Assembly (NCBI RefSeq): GCF_018343715.1
Contig: NZ_JAGYPL010000001.1
Span: 894,840 to 958,839, forward strand
Direction: 5' to 3'
Length of the DNA: 64,000 bases
Source: Bacillus sp. FJAT-49711
Lineage (GTDB): Bacteria > Bacillota > Bacilli > Bacillales > Bacillaceae_C
A model generated the notes under the pieces. It ran no database searches, was not told the origin of the DNA, and saw nothing but the letters and a program-made list of their open reading frames with translations. Positions 53,955 through 62,918 of this stretch are shown in pieces. The number at the start of each line of letters is the position of its first letter. Within the stretch, counting starts at the first letter, position 1. Position numbers and translations under genes: made by a program.

Positions 53955-55127
53955 ATGCCCGCAACTAAAAAAGCTTTACCGATTTTATTTGCCGTCATGT
54001 TTTTAGTCATGGTCGGCTTCGGTATTATTATACCAGTACTCCCCTTTTACGCTGAAAATGTCGGAGCTTCTCCAACACAACTAGGATATTTGATGGCCGT
54101 CTATTCTCTTATGCAACTTATTTTTGCTCCAATGTGGGGACGGATTTCCGACCGAATTGGCCGAAAACCCGTTATCATGATTGGGATATTTGGACTTTCT
54201 GTTTCTTTTTTCTTAATGGGATTCTCTTCTCAACTTTGGATGCTGTTTGCAGCAAGAATTATCGGGGGATTTTTATCTTCTGCTAATATGCCTACAGTGA
54301 TGGCTTATGTTGCTGATATTACATCTCCAGAGGACAGAGGAAAAGGAATGGGAATTATTGGAGCAGCGGTTGGACTTGGGTTTGTGTTTGGTCCTGCAAT
54401 TGGCGGCATTTTTTCAAAATTTAGTTTGAATACTCCATTCTTAATAGCCGGTGCATCTTCCCTACTCACTTTTTTCCTTGTAGGGTTCCTTTTACAAGAA
54501 TCGTTAAAGAAGAAAGACGAACACGAAGCTCATATAGAAAAAACATCATTATGGCAATCTTTGAATGGACCTTTATCTATATTGTTTTTCTTACAATTAT
54601 TTATTTCACTTTCTCTCTCTGGTTTAGAAGCTACATTTGCTTATTATGCAGCAAAAAAAGCAGGATTGAGTACAGTGACCTTAGGCTATTTATTTATGAT
54701 TATGGGGCTGGCAGGAGCGATCGTTCAAGGTGGATTAGTTGGACGAATGACTAAAAAATATGGTGAAGGATCCGTTATCCAATTAGGAATTGTAATTTCA
54801 GCGATAGGCTTTGGCTTAATTTTACTAGTCGACAGCTTTACGACTGCAGCCATTTTCTTATCTATTTTTGGAATTGGAAATGGCGTTATTCGTCCTAGCG
54901 TTTCGGCATTATTAACAAAAAAATCGTCATTAGGCCATGGCAGTGCAACGGGCTTATTATCTTCATTTGATTCTTTAGGAAGAATTGTAGGTCCTCCATT
55001 AGGTGGCTGGCTCTTTTCAATTGCGATTGGCCTCCCTTATATTTCTGGAATTGTATTATCTATTATTGCGCTCCTCTTGTATCAGATGTATACTTTTAGA
55101 TCTAGAAAATACGCAACAATGAATTGA
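53955..55127 (+). CDS. MFS drug efflux transporter (DHA1)
   Basis: The 390-aa protein has 12 transmembrane segments and the MFS motifs: motif A GRISDRIGRKPVIMI (about residue 65), motif C VGLGFVFGPAIGG (about residue 138) and a second motif-A-like GRMTKKYG. It is of the tetracycline/multidrug antiporter type. Start ATG at 53955 behind GGAGTGAG. The substrate may be the ligand of PadR. Confidence 0.9.
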   Translation: MPATKKALPILFAVMFLVMVGFGIIIPVLPFYAENVGASPTQLGYLMAVYSLMQLIFAPMWGRISDRIGRKPVIMIGIFGLSVSFFLMGFSSQLWMLFAARIIGGFLSSANMPTVMAYVADITSPEDRGKGMGIIGAAVGLGFVFGPAIGGIFSKFSLNTPFLIAGASSLLTFFLVGFLLQESLKKKDEHEAHIEKTSLWQSLNGPLSILFFLQLFISLSLSGLEATFAYYAAKKAGLSTVTLGYLFMIMGLAGAIVQGGLVGRMTKKYGEGSVIQLGIVISAIGFGLILLVDSFTTAAIFLSIFGIGNGVIRPSVSALLTKKSSLGHGSATGLLSSFDSLGRIVGPPLGGWLFSIAIGLPYISGIVLSIIALLLYQMYTFRSRKYATMN

Positions 55128-55140
55128 CAGTAAGATTCCT

Positions 55141-55390
55141 TTGACATATAGTAAAATTAAGTAAAAACGGAAGGGTGAACTTATTACATGTGGAACTAAT
55201 CCTATTTATTGAAAACAATCGAATGAAGGCATTTTTAAAAAACGGAAATAATTCTGTTTTATTTATGGTGTCTTACTCGCGTTTTTCAGAATAGGATAGT
55301 ACCTTCATGTTTACCTATAGGGAGTAGTCTCTTTATTTGGTATGCACCCGTGCCTCCTATTCTGAAGAATATAGGAGGCATTTTTTTGTC
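55141..55390 (+). promoter_or_regulatory. Attenuator leader of the ABC-F gene
   Basis: The terminator TGCCTCCTAT-TCTGAAGAAT-ATAGGAGGCA (55351-55380) with TTTTTTT lies 31 bases before the gene. An upstream segment CAGAATAGGA (55287-55296) is complementary to TCCTATTCTG (55355-55364), overlapping the left arm, so it can form a competing antiterminator. A small reading frame MHPCLLF (55342-55365) covers the left arm, so a stalled ribosome would disrupt the terminator. TTGACA at 55141 is a possible -35. This is the logic of drug-induced attenuation known for ABC-F genes such as vmlR. Confidence 0.75.
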
Positions 55391-55417
55391 TCCATCTTTG
55401 TAAAAAATGGAGATGGT

Positions 55418-56992
55418 ATGATGGTTTTATTAGAAGCGAATCATTTAAAACTATTTATTAAAGACCGCTTATTAATTGATATTGATCATTTGTTAATTCA
55501 AGATCGGGATTGTATTGGTTTGGTTGGAAGAAACGGCAGTGGGAAAACGACTCTTTTAGAGCTCCTTGCTAAAAAACAAACGCCAGATGAAGGAAATATT
55601 GCTTCGTATGCTGACTATGTGTTGCTTCCTCAGTTAAAGAACACAAATACAACGAAAAGCGGTGGTGAGATTACTCAAGAATACATTAACCGAGCACTTG
55701 CAAAAAAACCGGATCTACTCTTTGCAGATGAGCCTACAACGAATTTGGATACATTCCATATTGAAAAATTAGAAGGCCAATTGAAAAGATGGCAAGGTGC
55801 CATTGTTCTTGTATCTCATGACCGTGCTTTTCTGGATTCTCTATGTACGAAAATATGGGAAATTAATGATGGGAAGGTTGAGGAATATAAAGGAAATTAT
55901 TCAGATTATCTCTCCCAAAAAGAATTGGAAAGAAGACAACAAGAAAATGCTTATGAACAGTATGAACGAAAGAAAAAACAATTAGAGGAAGCACTCATTT
56001 TAAAGGAACAAAAAGCCGCTCGCGCGACAAAAGCTCCAAAAAAAGTTAGTCCTTCAGAAGCGAGAATCACTGGAGCAAAACCATACTTTGCAAATAAACA
56101 AAAGAAATTAAGACAAGCGGCGAAAGCGATTGAAACTCGGTTAGAAAAATTGGAAAAAGTAGATAAAATAAAGGATTTGCCACCAGTAAAAATGAAGCTG
56201 CCTAACGAAGAAACATTTAAAGGGCGTACTATTTTACGAGTAAAAGATGTTGTTGGCTCAATCCAAAATCGAATACTTTGGAAAAAGGCAAGTTTCGAAA
56301 TAAATGGTGGAGATAAGCTGGCCATCATCGGAAAAAACGGCAGCGGAAAGACGACACTAATCAAGAAAATAATGAATATGGAAGATGGAATTTCACTCTC
56401 TCCATCCATGCAAATTGGTTACTTTAGTCAAAACCTAGATATTTTAAATGTTAATGAGTCCATTTTGAAAAATGTACAATCAACCTCTTCGCAAAATGAA
56501 GCTTTTATCCGAACTGTACTTGCAAGATTGCGCTTTTTCAGAGATGATGTCTATAAAAAAGTAGAAGTTTTAAGTGGTGGAGAACGGGTAAAGGTTGCTT
56601 TTGCTAAAATATTCGTCAGTGATATTAACACATTAATTTTGGATGAACCGACCAATTTTTTAGACATTGAATCAGTGGAAGCACTGGAGTCCCTTTTACA
56701 AGATTATGAAGGAACAGTGTTACTCGTTTCCCATGATCGAAGATTCATTCAATCAATCGCTAATCGAATTTTATCCATTGAAAATGAGAAGATTCACATT
56801 TTTAATGGGTCATACGAGAAATATAAACAATATAGTCCCGCCAAAGATCGCAATTCAAACGAAGATGAATTACTTTTATTAGAAACGAAGATTTCGGATG
56901 TATTAAGTCGTTTAAGCATTGAGCCTTCAGATGAATTAGAGTTGGAATTCCAATCATTAATTGCTAAAAAAAATAAATTAAAAAAGGAATGA
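55418..56992 (+). CDS. ABC-F ribosomal protection protein (Vga/Vml-like)
   Basis: The 524-aa cytoplasmic ATPase has two ABC domains without membrane domain. Walker A are GLVGRNGSGKTTLLELL (about residue 33) and AIIGKNGSGKTTLIKK (about residue 303); the signatures are SGGEITQEYI and LSGGERVKVAFAK; Walker B are LLFADEPTTNLD and TLILDEPTNFLD. A long charged linker (about residues 175-285, rich in Lys, Glu, Ala) is the antibiotic-resistance domain region. The first signature-Walker B block is short (28 residues), like Vga- and Lsa-type proteins. Resistance to lincosamides, streptogramin A and pleuromutilins is the family activity. Confidence 0.9.
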   Translation: MMVLLEANHLKLFIKDRLLIDIDHLLIQDRDCIGLVGRNGSGKTTLLELLAKKQTPDEGNIASYADYVLLPQLKNTNTTKSGGEITQEYINRALAKKPDLLFADEPTTNLDTFHIEKLEGQLKRWQGAIVLVSHDRAFLDSLCTKIWEINDGKVEEYKGNYSDYLSQKELERRQQENAYEQYERKKKQLEEALILKEQKAARATKAPKKVSPSEARITGAKPYFANKQKKLRQAAKAIETRLEKLEKVDKIKDLPPVKMKLPNEETFKGRTILRVKDVVGSIQNRILWKKASFEINGGDKLAIIGKNGSGKTTLIKKIMNMEDGISLSPSMQIGYFSQNLDILNVNESILKNVQSTSSQNEAFIRTVLARLRFFRDDVYKKVEVLSGGERVKVAFAKIFVSDINTLILDEPTNFLDIESVEALESLLQDYEGTVLLVSHDRRFIQSIANRILSIENEKIHIFNGSYEKYKQYSPAKDRNSNEDELLLLETKISDVLSRLSIEPSDELELEFQSLIAKKNKLKKE

Positions 56993-57018
56993 GAAGTCAA
57001 TTTCTCATTCCTTTTCTT
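56981..57018. terminator. Bidirectional terminator between the ABC-F and staygreen genes
   Basis: AAAGGAATGAGAA pairs with TTCTCATTCCTTT across a short loop, with A-rich and T-rich sides; it overlaps the last codons of the ABC-F gene. Confidence 0.8.
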
Positions 57019-57025
57019 GACTTAA

Positions 57026-57487
57026 TTAATCTCGAAAAGATAGAAATTTCCTTGGTGTACCATAGTTTTTAATCATCCGCAGCTGTTGGAAATTTGATAC
57101 ATATTCGATTAAGATTGGCGCATCAAGAAGCCAAGGAACATGCTTAAACAGCTCGTAATCAGATTTAATTATACGAGATATCATTTCAGGCAATAAAGAA
57201 TGCAAATGGTTAAATCGATGTACCGCTTGTTCTTCGTCGTACTCCCCACCACTTATATAAATTCTTCCTGAAAATACGTACTCACCAAGTTTGGATAGCC
57301 ATTCGGCGGTGAAGATATCTTCACAACTTTTATATAGGCTTACATTGTATTTTGTACCAATGGTTAAATGCTGGGAATTGCCTGTTTCCAAATTACTAAG
57401 GGTGTATTTCCTTCCATCTACCGGTCCATATGAAGTGGCGGGTGGTGCAATCAATACGGTAAACTGATCGGTTTGCAGCTTTTCCAT
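57026..57487 (-). CDS. Staygreen (SGR)-family protein
   Basis: The 153-aa protein matches the staygreen core: VLIAPPATSYGPVDGRKYTLSN (quoted in part: GRKYTLSNLETGNSQHLTIG), FTAEWLSKLGEY, IYISGGEYDEEQAVHRFNHL, LLPEMISRII, and DYELFKHVPWLLDAPILIEY near the end. Plant SGR removes magnesium from chlorophyll a; bacterial homologs of chlorophyll-free species have been shown to have dechelating activity in vitro. The host has no visible chlorophyll pathway, so the natural substrate, perhaps another metallated tetrapyrrole, is unknown. Confidence 0.85.
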   Translation of the reverse strand: MEKLQTDQFTVLIAPPATSYGPVDGRKYTLSNLETGNSQHLTIGTKYNVSLYKSCEDIFTAEWLSKLGEYVFSGRIYISGGEYDEEQAVHRFNHLHSLLPEMISRIIKSDYELFKHVPWLLDAPILIEYVSNFQQLRMIKNYGTPRKFLSFRD

Positions 57488-57649
57488 TATGCAGCTCCCC
57501 TTTTTACGTGTTTACTGCATTATATGGCAAATGCCTAATTAAGGTGAGTTGAATTGATTTATTTCATATCTATATGATATTTAAAAGTTTATATTTATCT
57601 AATTTTGTGGCAGCACGATAATCTCTATTATTATCGATTTAACACTCTC

Positions 57650-58747
57650 CTAACTACCAATTTCTTGTTTTTCGGTTTTAATTCTCATTGCTTTATTTTG
57701 GGCAACAATACATAATTCTGCCGCTTTAAATGCATGTTCTTGAGTCATGGCGTTTTCAGTTCCATTTAAGCAATCTAAAATAAAATCACCGAAAAACGGA
57801 AACCCGACTTTACCTGAACATTCAATATGCTGTTCAACTTGATGGTTCACTAGGTATAAATGGTTCGATGTATTATTTTGTGCAATATCAATATACTTCC
57901 TAACCTCAATATAGCCGTCAGTACCTAAAATAATAACTCTTCCGTCTCCCCAAGTTCCAAGACCGTCTGGCGTAAGCCAATCAACTCGGAAGTAAAATGT
58001 TGTTCCATTATCCGCAACTAAAGTTGCATCACCAAAATCCTCAAACTTTTCATAATCTTGGAAGTGGTAATTACCTACTTTACTATGTAGCACTTCTGCA
58101 TCTTTTGCACCAGCAAAGGATAGGAATTGTTCAATTTGATGGCTACCTATATCACATAATATGCCACCATAATATTCGGGATCGAAGAACCAACCTGGCC
58201 TAGCTTTAGGATTGGCGCGATGTGGACCCGTCCCCATTACCTGGACAACTTTTCCAATCGCACCTTCTTCTATTAACTGACCGGCAAATAGTGCACCTTC
58301 ATTGTGCAACCGTTCACCATAATAAATGCCCCATTTTAATCCTGTTTCAACAACTTTCACCCTTGCTTTTTCAAGTTGTTCTAATTTTGTAAAAGCAGGT
58401 TTATCTGCAAAATAATGCTTCCCGTGATCTAAAGCCTCTAACCCTATTGTTACTCGATCTTTAGGAATACTTGCACTTGCAATGAGTTTGATTGAAGGGT
58501 CATTGAAAATTTCTTCCTTTGAAGCTGCTACAACCCCTGGATATGTTTCACAAAAGCGTTGTACTTTTCTAGGGTCTGAATCATACACAAATTTTAATTC
58601 TCCGCCAGCTTCTATTAATCCATTTGCCATACCATAAATATGACCATGATCTAGCCCAATAGCAGCAAAAGGGAATTCACCTTTTTCAACTACTCTTGAA
58701 ATTTTTGTTCCTTTCGGCGCATAGTTCATGCCATCGTTTTTGCTCAT
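57650..58747 (-). CDS. Gfo/Idh/MocA-family oxidoreductase
   Basis: The 365-aa protein has the Gfo/Idh fold, with the Rossmann motif weakened (AAIGLDHGHIYGM instead of GxGxxG) and FADKPAFTK in place of EKP (Lys kept, near residue 115). The substrate domain carries GGILCDIGSHQIEQFLSFAG and GDATLVADNGTTFYFRVDWL. It is distinct from the paralogs at 2424 and 6175. It follows the Gfo/Idh at 58768 with a 20-base gap, so it is co-transcribed. Probably acts on a plant- or polymer-derived sugar. Confidence 0.88.
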   Translation of the reverse strand: MSKNDGMNYAPKGTKISRVVEKGEFPFAAIGLDHGHIYGMANGLIEAGGELKFVYDSDPRKVQRFCETYPGVVAASKEEIFNDPSIKLIASASIPKDRVTIGLEALDHGKHYFADKPAFTKLEQLEKARVKVVETGLKWGIYYGERLHNEGALFAGQLIEEGAIGKVVQVMGTGPHRANPKARPGWFFDPEYYGGILCDIGSHQIEQFLSFAGAKDAEVLHSKVGNYHFQDYEKFEDFGDATLVADNGTTFYFRVDWLTPDGLGTWGDGRVIILGTDGYIEVRKYIDIAQNNTSNHLYLVNHQVEQHIECSGKVGFPFFGDFILDCLNGTENAMTQEHAFKAAELCIVAQNKAMRIKTEKQEIGS

Positions 58748-58767
58748 TATCGTGCCTCCTTGTAAAA

Positions 58768-59919
58768 TTAATAATTGCCGCCTGTTGTAATCTTATTATC
58801 AGAGAAATTTTCTACACTTGTTTTCTTTTCATAGAAATGAATGGCGTTTTCCATAATGCCTTCTCTAGTATAAAAAGGACTGTTTTTTTCTAATGGAAGT
58901 TTTACAGTACCACCCAAACTGGCAGATTGATAGATTGCCGTAATAAGTTCAAGAGTCTGACGTCCTTGCAGCCCATCGATAAGGATGCTCTCACCTTTTT
59001 CAATTGCAGTCATCACATTATCAATTTGGCCAGAATGTCCTTCAAATTCTACTTCGGGATGAGCATTATAAGTCTCTATTAATTTTTCCTCAAGTTCCTT
59101 ATCTTCCTCAGGAAATCCATTTTCCTGAGACTTAGATGCTTTTACTTTCCATGGAACAGATACTCTTGCATTTTTCCCTTGGAAAATAAGTTGCTGCTCT
59201 TCCCCGTGGTGAATGACAGAACTTGTGATTTGGGCTAGACTTCCATCAGCGTATTTACATATAGCTACCGAAACATCCTCAACTTCTGCGTTATCATGTG
59301 ATGTATTACTCATAACAGCCGTTACTTCTTGAGGCATTCCGTTCATCCACTGAAATATATCAATATGATGAACTGCATGATTTAATGTGCAGCCCCCACC
59401 TTCTTTTTCCCATGTTCCTCTCCACCAAAGATCATAATAACTATGACCCCTCCACCAATATGAATCTACCTGAGTATGCACAATTGGCCCCATTAATTTT
59501 GAATCAAGAAGATTTTTCAGTTTCATCATAGGGGTTCTAAAACGATTTTGTGCGACTACAGATAATATTTTATTATTCTTTTTTGCGGCTTCTATCATTC
59601 TGTCACATTCCTCAAGGGAAGAAGCCATTGGTTTTTCCACAATTACATTCTTACCAGCGTTTAATATATCAATTGCCGCATCCGCATGTGTATAAGGTGG
59701 TGTACAGACAGAGATTAAATCGATGTCACTTCGATTAAGCATATTCTGGTAATTATCATAAATATCAACATTAAGTTTAAATTTCTTTGCTGTACTTTTT
59801 GCTTTTTCTGGGTAGATATCGCATAAGGCAACAATTTCACATCTTTCGGGGAAACTTAAATATGCATTAATATGTGAAGAGGAAATAGCTCCGGTTCCAA
59901 TAACCCCAATTTTCAACAT
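58768..59919 (-). CDS. Gfo/Idh/MocA-family oxidoreductase
   Basis: The 383-aa enzyme has the standard Rossmann motif KIGVIGTGAISSSHINAY (residues 3-20), EKPMASSLEECDRM with catalytic Lys (near residue 94) and NHAVHHIDIFQWMNG. The ATG at 59919 behind AAAGGCGG is preferred to the longer frame. Its neighbour gene belongs to the same family, and an Lpl-type ABC transporter lies upstream, so the set likely imports and oxidises or reduces one sugar class. Confidence 0.9.
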   Translation of the reverse strand: MLKIGVIGTGAISSSHINAYLSFPERCEIVALCDIYPEKAKSTAKKFKLNVDIYDNYQNMLNRSDIDLISVCTPPYTHADAAIDILNAGKNVIVEKPMASSLEECDRMIEAAKKNNKILSVVAQNRFRTPMMKLKNLLDSKLMGPIVHTQVDSYWWRGHSYYDLWWRGTWEKEGGGCTLNHAVHHIDIFQWMNGMPQEVTAVMSNTSHDNAEVEDVSVAICKYADGSLAQITSSVIHHGEEQQLIFQGKNARVSVPWKVKASKSQENGFPEEDKELEEKLIETYNAHPEVEFEGHSGQIDNVMTAIEKGESILIDGLQGRQTLELITAIYQSASLGGTVKLPLEKNSPFYTREGIMENAIHFYEKKTSVENFSDNKITTGGNY

Positions 59920-60023
59920 TTTATTTTCCGCCTTTCCATTAATAAATAGTATAAGAAAAACACTCATTGAAAAGTAATATAAACACTATTTATACTATAA
60001 AAATTAAGCATGACAATATTATT

Positions 60024-60179
60024 TTAAACGTCCCTATTTTGCGCTCTACTAGCATTACTATCAGTTGAAAAGTACCCTCTAGTCCCTTTTACATAATGAC
60101 ACTGGAAAATTAAAAAGATAATGAATACTGGAATGACCAAAGCAATAGAATTTGCAAGGAATCTCCCATGTCCCGATTC
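60024..60179 (-). pseudogene. C-terminal remnant, perhaps of an ABC sugar permease
   Basis: On the minus strand a 51-codon open stretch without start codon reads GRFLANSIALVIPVFIIFLI followed by FQ and VKGTRG, ending at 60024. The IPVxIIFLIFQ..VKG pattern resembles the last helix of MalG-type sugar permeases, but the tail (RGYFSTDSNASRAQNRDV) does not. I call it decayed coding sequence. The rest of 59920-60355 holds the terminator below and no other gene. Confidence 0.4.
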
Positions 60180-60304
60180 TTAAAGTTAGTCAGAAACATA
60201 TTTATTAATATAATAATTCCACTATAATGGTACCACTTTTAATTTATTTTTCGGTTCATTTCGAAGCTGCATCTTTTTCACGCGCTTTATCAAATAGGCT
60301 GTTC

Positions 60305-60338
60305 TGAAAAGAAACCGCCTCATATTGAGACAGTTTCC
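60305..60338 (-). terminator. Terminator of the solute-binding protein gene
   Basis: On the minus strand GAAACTGTCTCA pairs with TGAGGCGGTTTC (two mismatches) over a short loop, then CTTTTC. Confidence 0.7.
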
Positions 60339-60355
60339 AAATGGCTATCAATTTA

Positions 60356-61963
60356 TTATTTATTATTTTGCGTTTTGTAATTTTCTACAAACTCATCATA
60401 AACCGCCTGTCCGCCCTGATCCATATACTGTTGAACTAATGATTCGTACAGGCCGTCTACTTCAGCTGGCTTAGCAGCTATTAATTTTGCCAGCATCTGA
60501 GCGGATAAGCTCGTTAGCTGTGCATTGTTCTTTGCATCCGCAGAATTCGGAATTGAATGGTAGTAAGGAGCATAGTAACCCACTGACCCAATCTTCAATG
60601 CATTCTCCGCTTCCTTTTCAAAACCTGGGTATCCTGCTGAGATAGCTGCTGCATTCTTTTCCGGATCGCCTAGCTCAATCCCGTTCGAAAGAATATCATA
60701 ATCGAGGTTGTTAGCAACAGTCATCATCTTATCGCCTGAAGTTGTCGTGCCTGTCTGCACTGGCAGCCCATTGACCATGTTGTAATCTTCACCTTCCTTA
60801 CCATTCTGAAGGAAGATAGTTACCTCGGGGTCAGCCATCCAGTTGAGATATTGTATAGCAAGGTCGACATTTTTACTTGACTTAGGAATAATGATATACA
60901 TACCATTTGGAGCGTACCCAGCCTTGGGATATTCCCCTGCATCATTCGCCCAAGGGTCAATAGGAATAAGCTCGGCGTCAGGAATATTCTTCTTGAGATT
61001 GGTCAAAGTACCGGGAGCAGTTCTGTACGGGCCATCCCAGTTCGTTTGAAATGCTCCAACTTTTCCATTGGAAACATCAGCATCCAACTGTTTTCCATCT
61101 TTGTCAGTGGCGAAACCAGGGCTGATCAGGCCATCATTATACATCTTGTTCACATATTTAACAGCGTCTATATAACCAGGCATATTCCAGTTTGAATTCG
61201 AGAACATATTCAATGTCTGCGTTGTAGCGAACTGTTCTTCGGTTAGGTCGGATGGTTTAAAGGCTTCAGGTATGTAACCTAGCCCAGGATATGCTGGTTG
61301 AAGTGCAAAACCATAAGGAATAACGCCTTGTACATTTCCAGGATTCTTCTCTTTGAAGGCAACCATGGTATTGTAGAACTCTTCTGCAGTCGTTGGAATA
61401 GGTAAACCAAGTTTATCGAGCCAGTCTTTACGGATAAATGTGTTATTAGCTATAAGTACAGTTCTCTTTCCCGGGATTGCAAACTGTTTATCGTTAAATT
61501 TTCCATACTTTAATACTTCATCACCAAGATATTTTGTGAGGGTAGATCCATACTGTTCAAGAGCCGGACCAAGGTCTGCCAATCCACCCTGCTGCACATA
61601 GTTGTAAACAACTCCTTGGTTATAGGTGAAGGAAATATCAGGTGCCTGATTGGATGCCATTAATACATTTAACTTGTCAACTTCCTCACTTCTAGGAACT
61701 GTAACAAACTCAACTGTTGCATTATACTCCTTGCCAAAAGTGTCGTTAATATACCTTGTCCAGTAGTTGTCATTCAAATCTGGCTGACCGGGTTGGCCTC
61801 TGTCAAACACTTCAACTTTCAATGTTCGATGCTCTGTCGTTTTCCCTGTTGTATCACTTTTTTGCTTATTGCTTGATGATGTACTCTCACACCCGACCAA
61901 TAAAGCAGCAAGTGCCAAAGCGGTGAATGAAGCAAAGATTATTTTTATTTTCTTTACTTTCAT
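60356..61963 (-). CDS. Lipoprotein solute-binding protein of an Lpl-type ABC transporter
   Basis: The 535-aa protein has a lipoprotein signal (IIFASFTALALAALLVGC; lipobox Cys about residue 25) and the large bilobed fold of cluster D solute-binding proteins: EVFDRGQPGQPDLNDNYWTR, ASNQAPDISFTYNQG, YAIPG-like KQFAIPGKRTVLI, LFIRKDWL-like FIRKDWLDKLGLPIPTTAEE, and a conserved final domain with GYAPNGMYIIIPKSSKNVDL. Length (about 535) is typical for LplA/YtcQ-type binding proteins of complex oligosaccharides. Ribosome site AAAGGAGAGG. Follows the two permease genes. Confidence 0.93.
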   Translation of the reverse strand: MKVKKIKIIFASFTALALAALLVGCESTSSSNKQKSDTTGKTTEHRTLKVEVFDRGQPGQPDLNDNYWTRYINDTFGKEYNATVEFVTVPRSEEVDKLNVLMASNQAPDISFTYNQGVVYNYVQQGGLADLGPALEQYGSTLTKYLGDEVLKYGKFNDKQFAIPGKRTVLIANNTFIRKDWLDKLGLPIPTTAEEFYNTMVAFKEKNPGNVQGVIPYGFALQPAYPGLGYIPEAFKPSDLTEEQFATTQTLNMFSNSNWNMPGYIDAVKYVNKMYNDGLISPGFATDKDGKQLDADVSNGKVGAFQTNWDGPYRTAPGTLTNLKKNIPDAELIPIDPWANDAGEYPKAGYAPNGMYIIIPKSSKNVDLAIQYLNWMADPEVTIFLQNGKEGEDYNMVNGLPVQTGTTTSGDKMMTVANNLDYDILSNGIELGDPEKNAAAISAGYPGFEKEAENALKIGSVGYYAPYYHSIPNSADAKNNAQLTSLSAQMLAKLIAAKPAEVDGLYESLVQQYMDQGGQAVYDEFVENYKTQNNK

Positions 61964-62044
61964 AAAGAGCCTCTCCTTTTGTAAATTTAATTTTTTATAT
62001 AAATTTGCGAATCAGATGAAAATAATCTGTTTCACAACCCCATA

Positions 62045-62905
62045 TCAACCTTTAATTGCGCCAATCGTAATACCGGATACAAAATATTTTTGTAGCCATG
62101 GGTACACTAGAAGAATCGGAACTGTACCAAATATAATGCTTGCTGCTTTCAATGCCTCCGAAGGAAGATTCACATTGACATTCTCTCCAGCCATTTGTTG
62201 TGAAATATTGATCACATTGTAAAGTTTAAGCTGTATCGTATACAGCTTTTGGTCTGTAATATAGAAAAGTGCGTCCTGGAAATAATTCCACCTGAATACC
62301 GCATACAGTAAAGCGATTGTGGCAAGTGCCGGCTTTGAAAGAGGCAACATGATTTTGAGTAGTATCTGCAAGTCATTGCATCCATCTATGTATGCAGCTT
62401 CCTCTAGGCTTTCCGGCAAATTCTGAAAGAACGTTTTTAATATAATCATATTGAATACACTCATCATACCTGGAAGAACCAGTGCATATGGAGTGTTTAA
62501 AAGATACAGATCCTTTACAAGCATATAATCCGGGATCAAACCACCGCTAAAATACATGGTAAACACCATCAATAGCAATAAAACATTTTTACCTTTCAGC
62601 CTTTTTCTACTCAGTGCAAACGCTGCCAATACAGTGACTGTCAATGCAAGCAACGCATATACGATAACTAATAGCACAGTGTAAAATAGCGAGTACAGCA
62701 TAGCGTTGTCAGTAAATACTACTTTATAAGCTTCTATATTAAAGTCTATAGGATATATGGTAACTAACTGGGATATAATCGCCCTATTGGAACTAAGTGA
62801 TTGCGACAGAATATAAAGAAAAGGAACCAGGCATATAAAAACCGATAGTAAAACAATAAATGTTACAAAAAAGTCAAAACTTCTATTCTTTAATTTTTGT
62901 GACAT
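62045..62905 (-). CDS. Sugar ABC transporter permease (LplC/MalG-type)
   Basis: The 286-aa membrane protein has six transmembrane segments and the EAA loop EEAAYIDGCNDLQILLKIML (about residue 180) that contacts the ATPase. The last part is PWLQKYFVSGITIGAIKG. The ATPase is expected elsewhere (MsmX-like, shared). ATG at 62905 behind GAGGTGG. Together with the next gene it forms the membrane channel. Confidence 0.92.
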   Translation of the reverse strand: MSQKLKNRSFDFFVTFIVLLSVFICLVPFLYILSQSLSSNRAIISQLVTIYPIDFNIEAYKVVFTDNAMLYSLFYTVLLVIVYALLALTVTVLAAFALSRKRLKGKNVLLLLMVFTMYFSGGLIPDYMLVKDLYLLNTPYALVLPGMMSVFNMIILKTFFQNLPESLEEAAYIDGCNDLQILLKIMLPLSKPALATIALLYAVFRWNYFQDALFYITDQKLYTIQLKLYNVINISQQMAGENVNVNLPSEALKAASIIFGTVPILLVYPWLQKYFVSGITIGAIKG

Positions 62906-62918
62906 CGTCAGTCCCACC

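Noticed and set aside
55337-55417. Longer N-terminus of the ABC-F protein
   Set aside because: The frame runs through the terminator hairpin; the ATG at 55418 has a ribosome site and starts the conserved domain at once.
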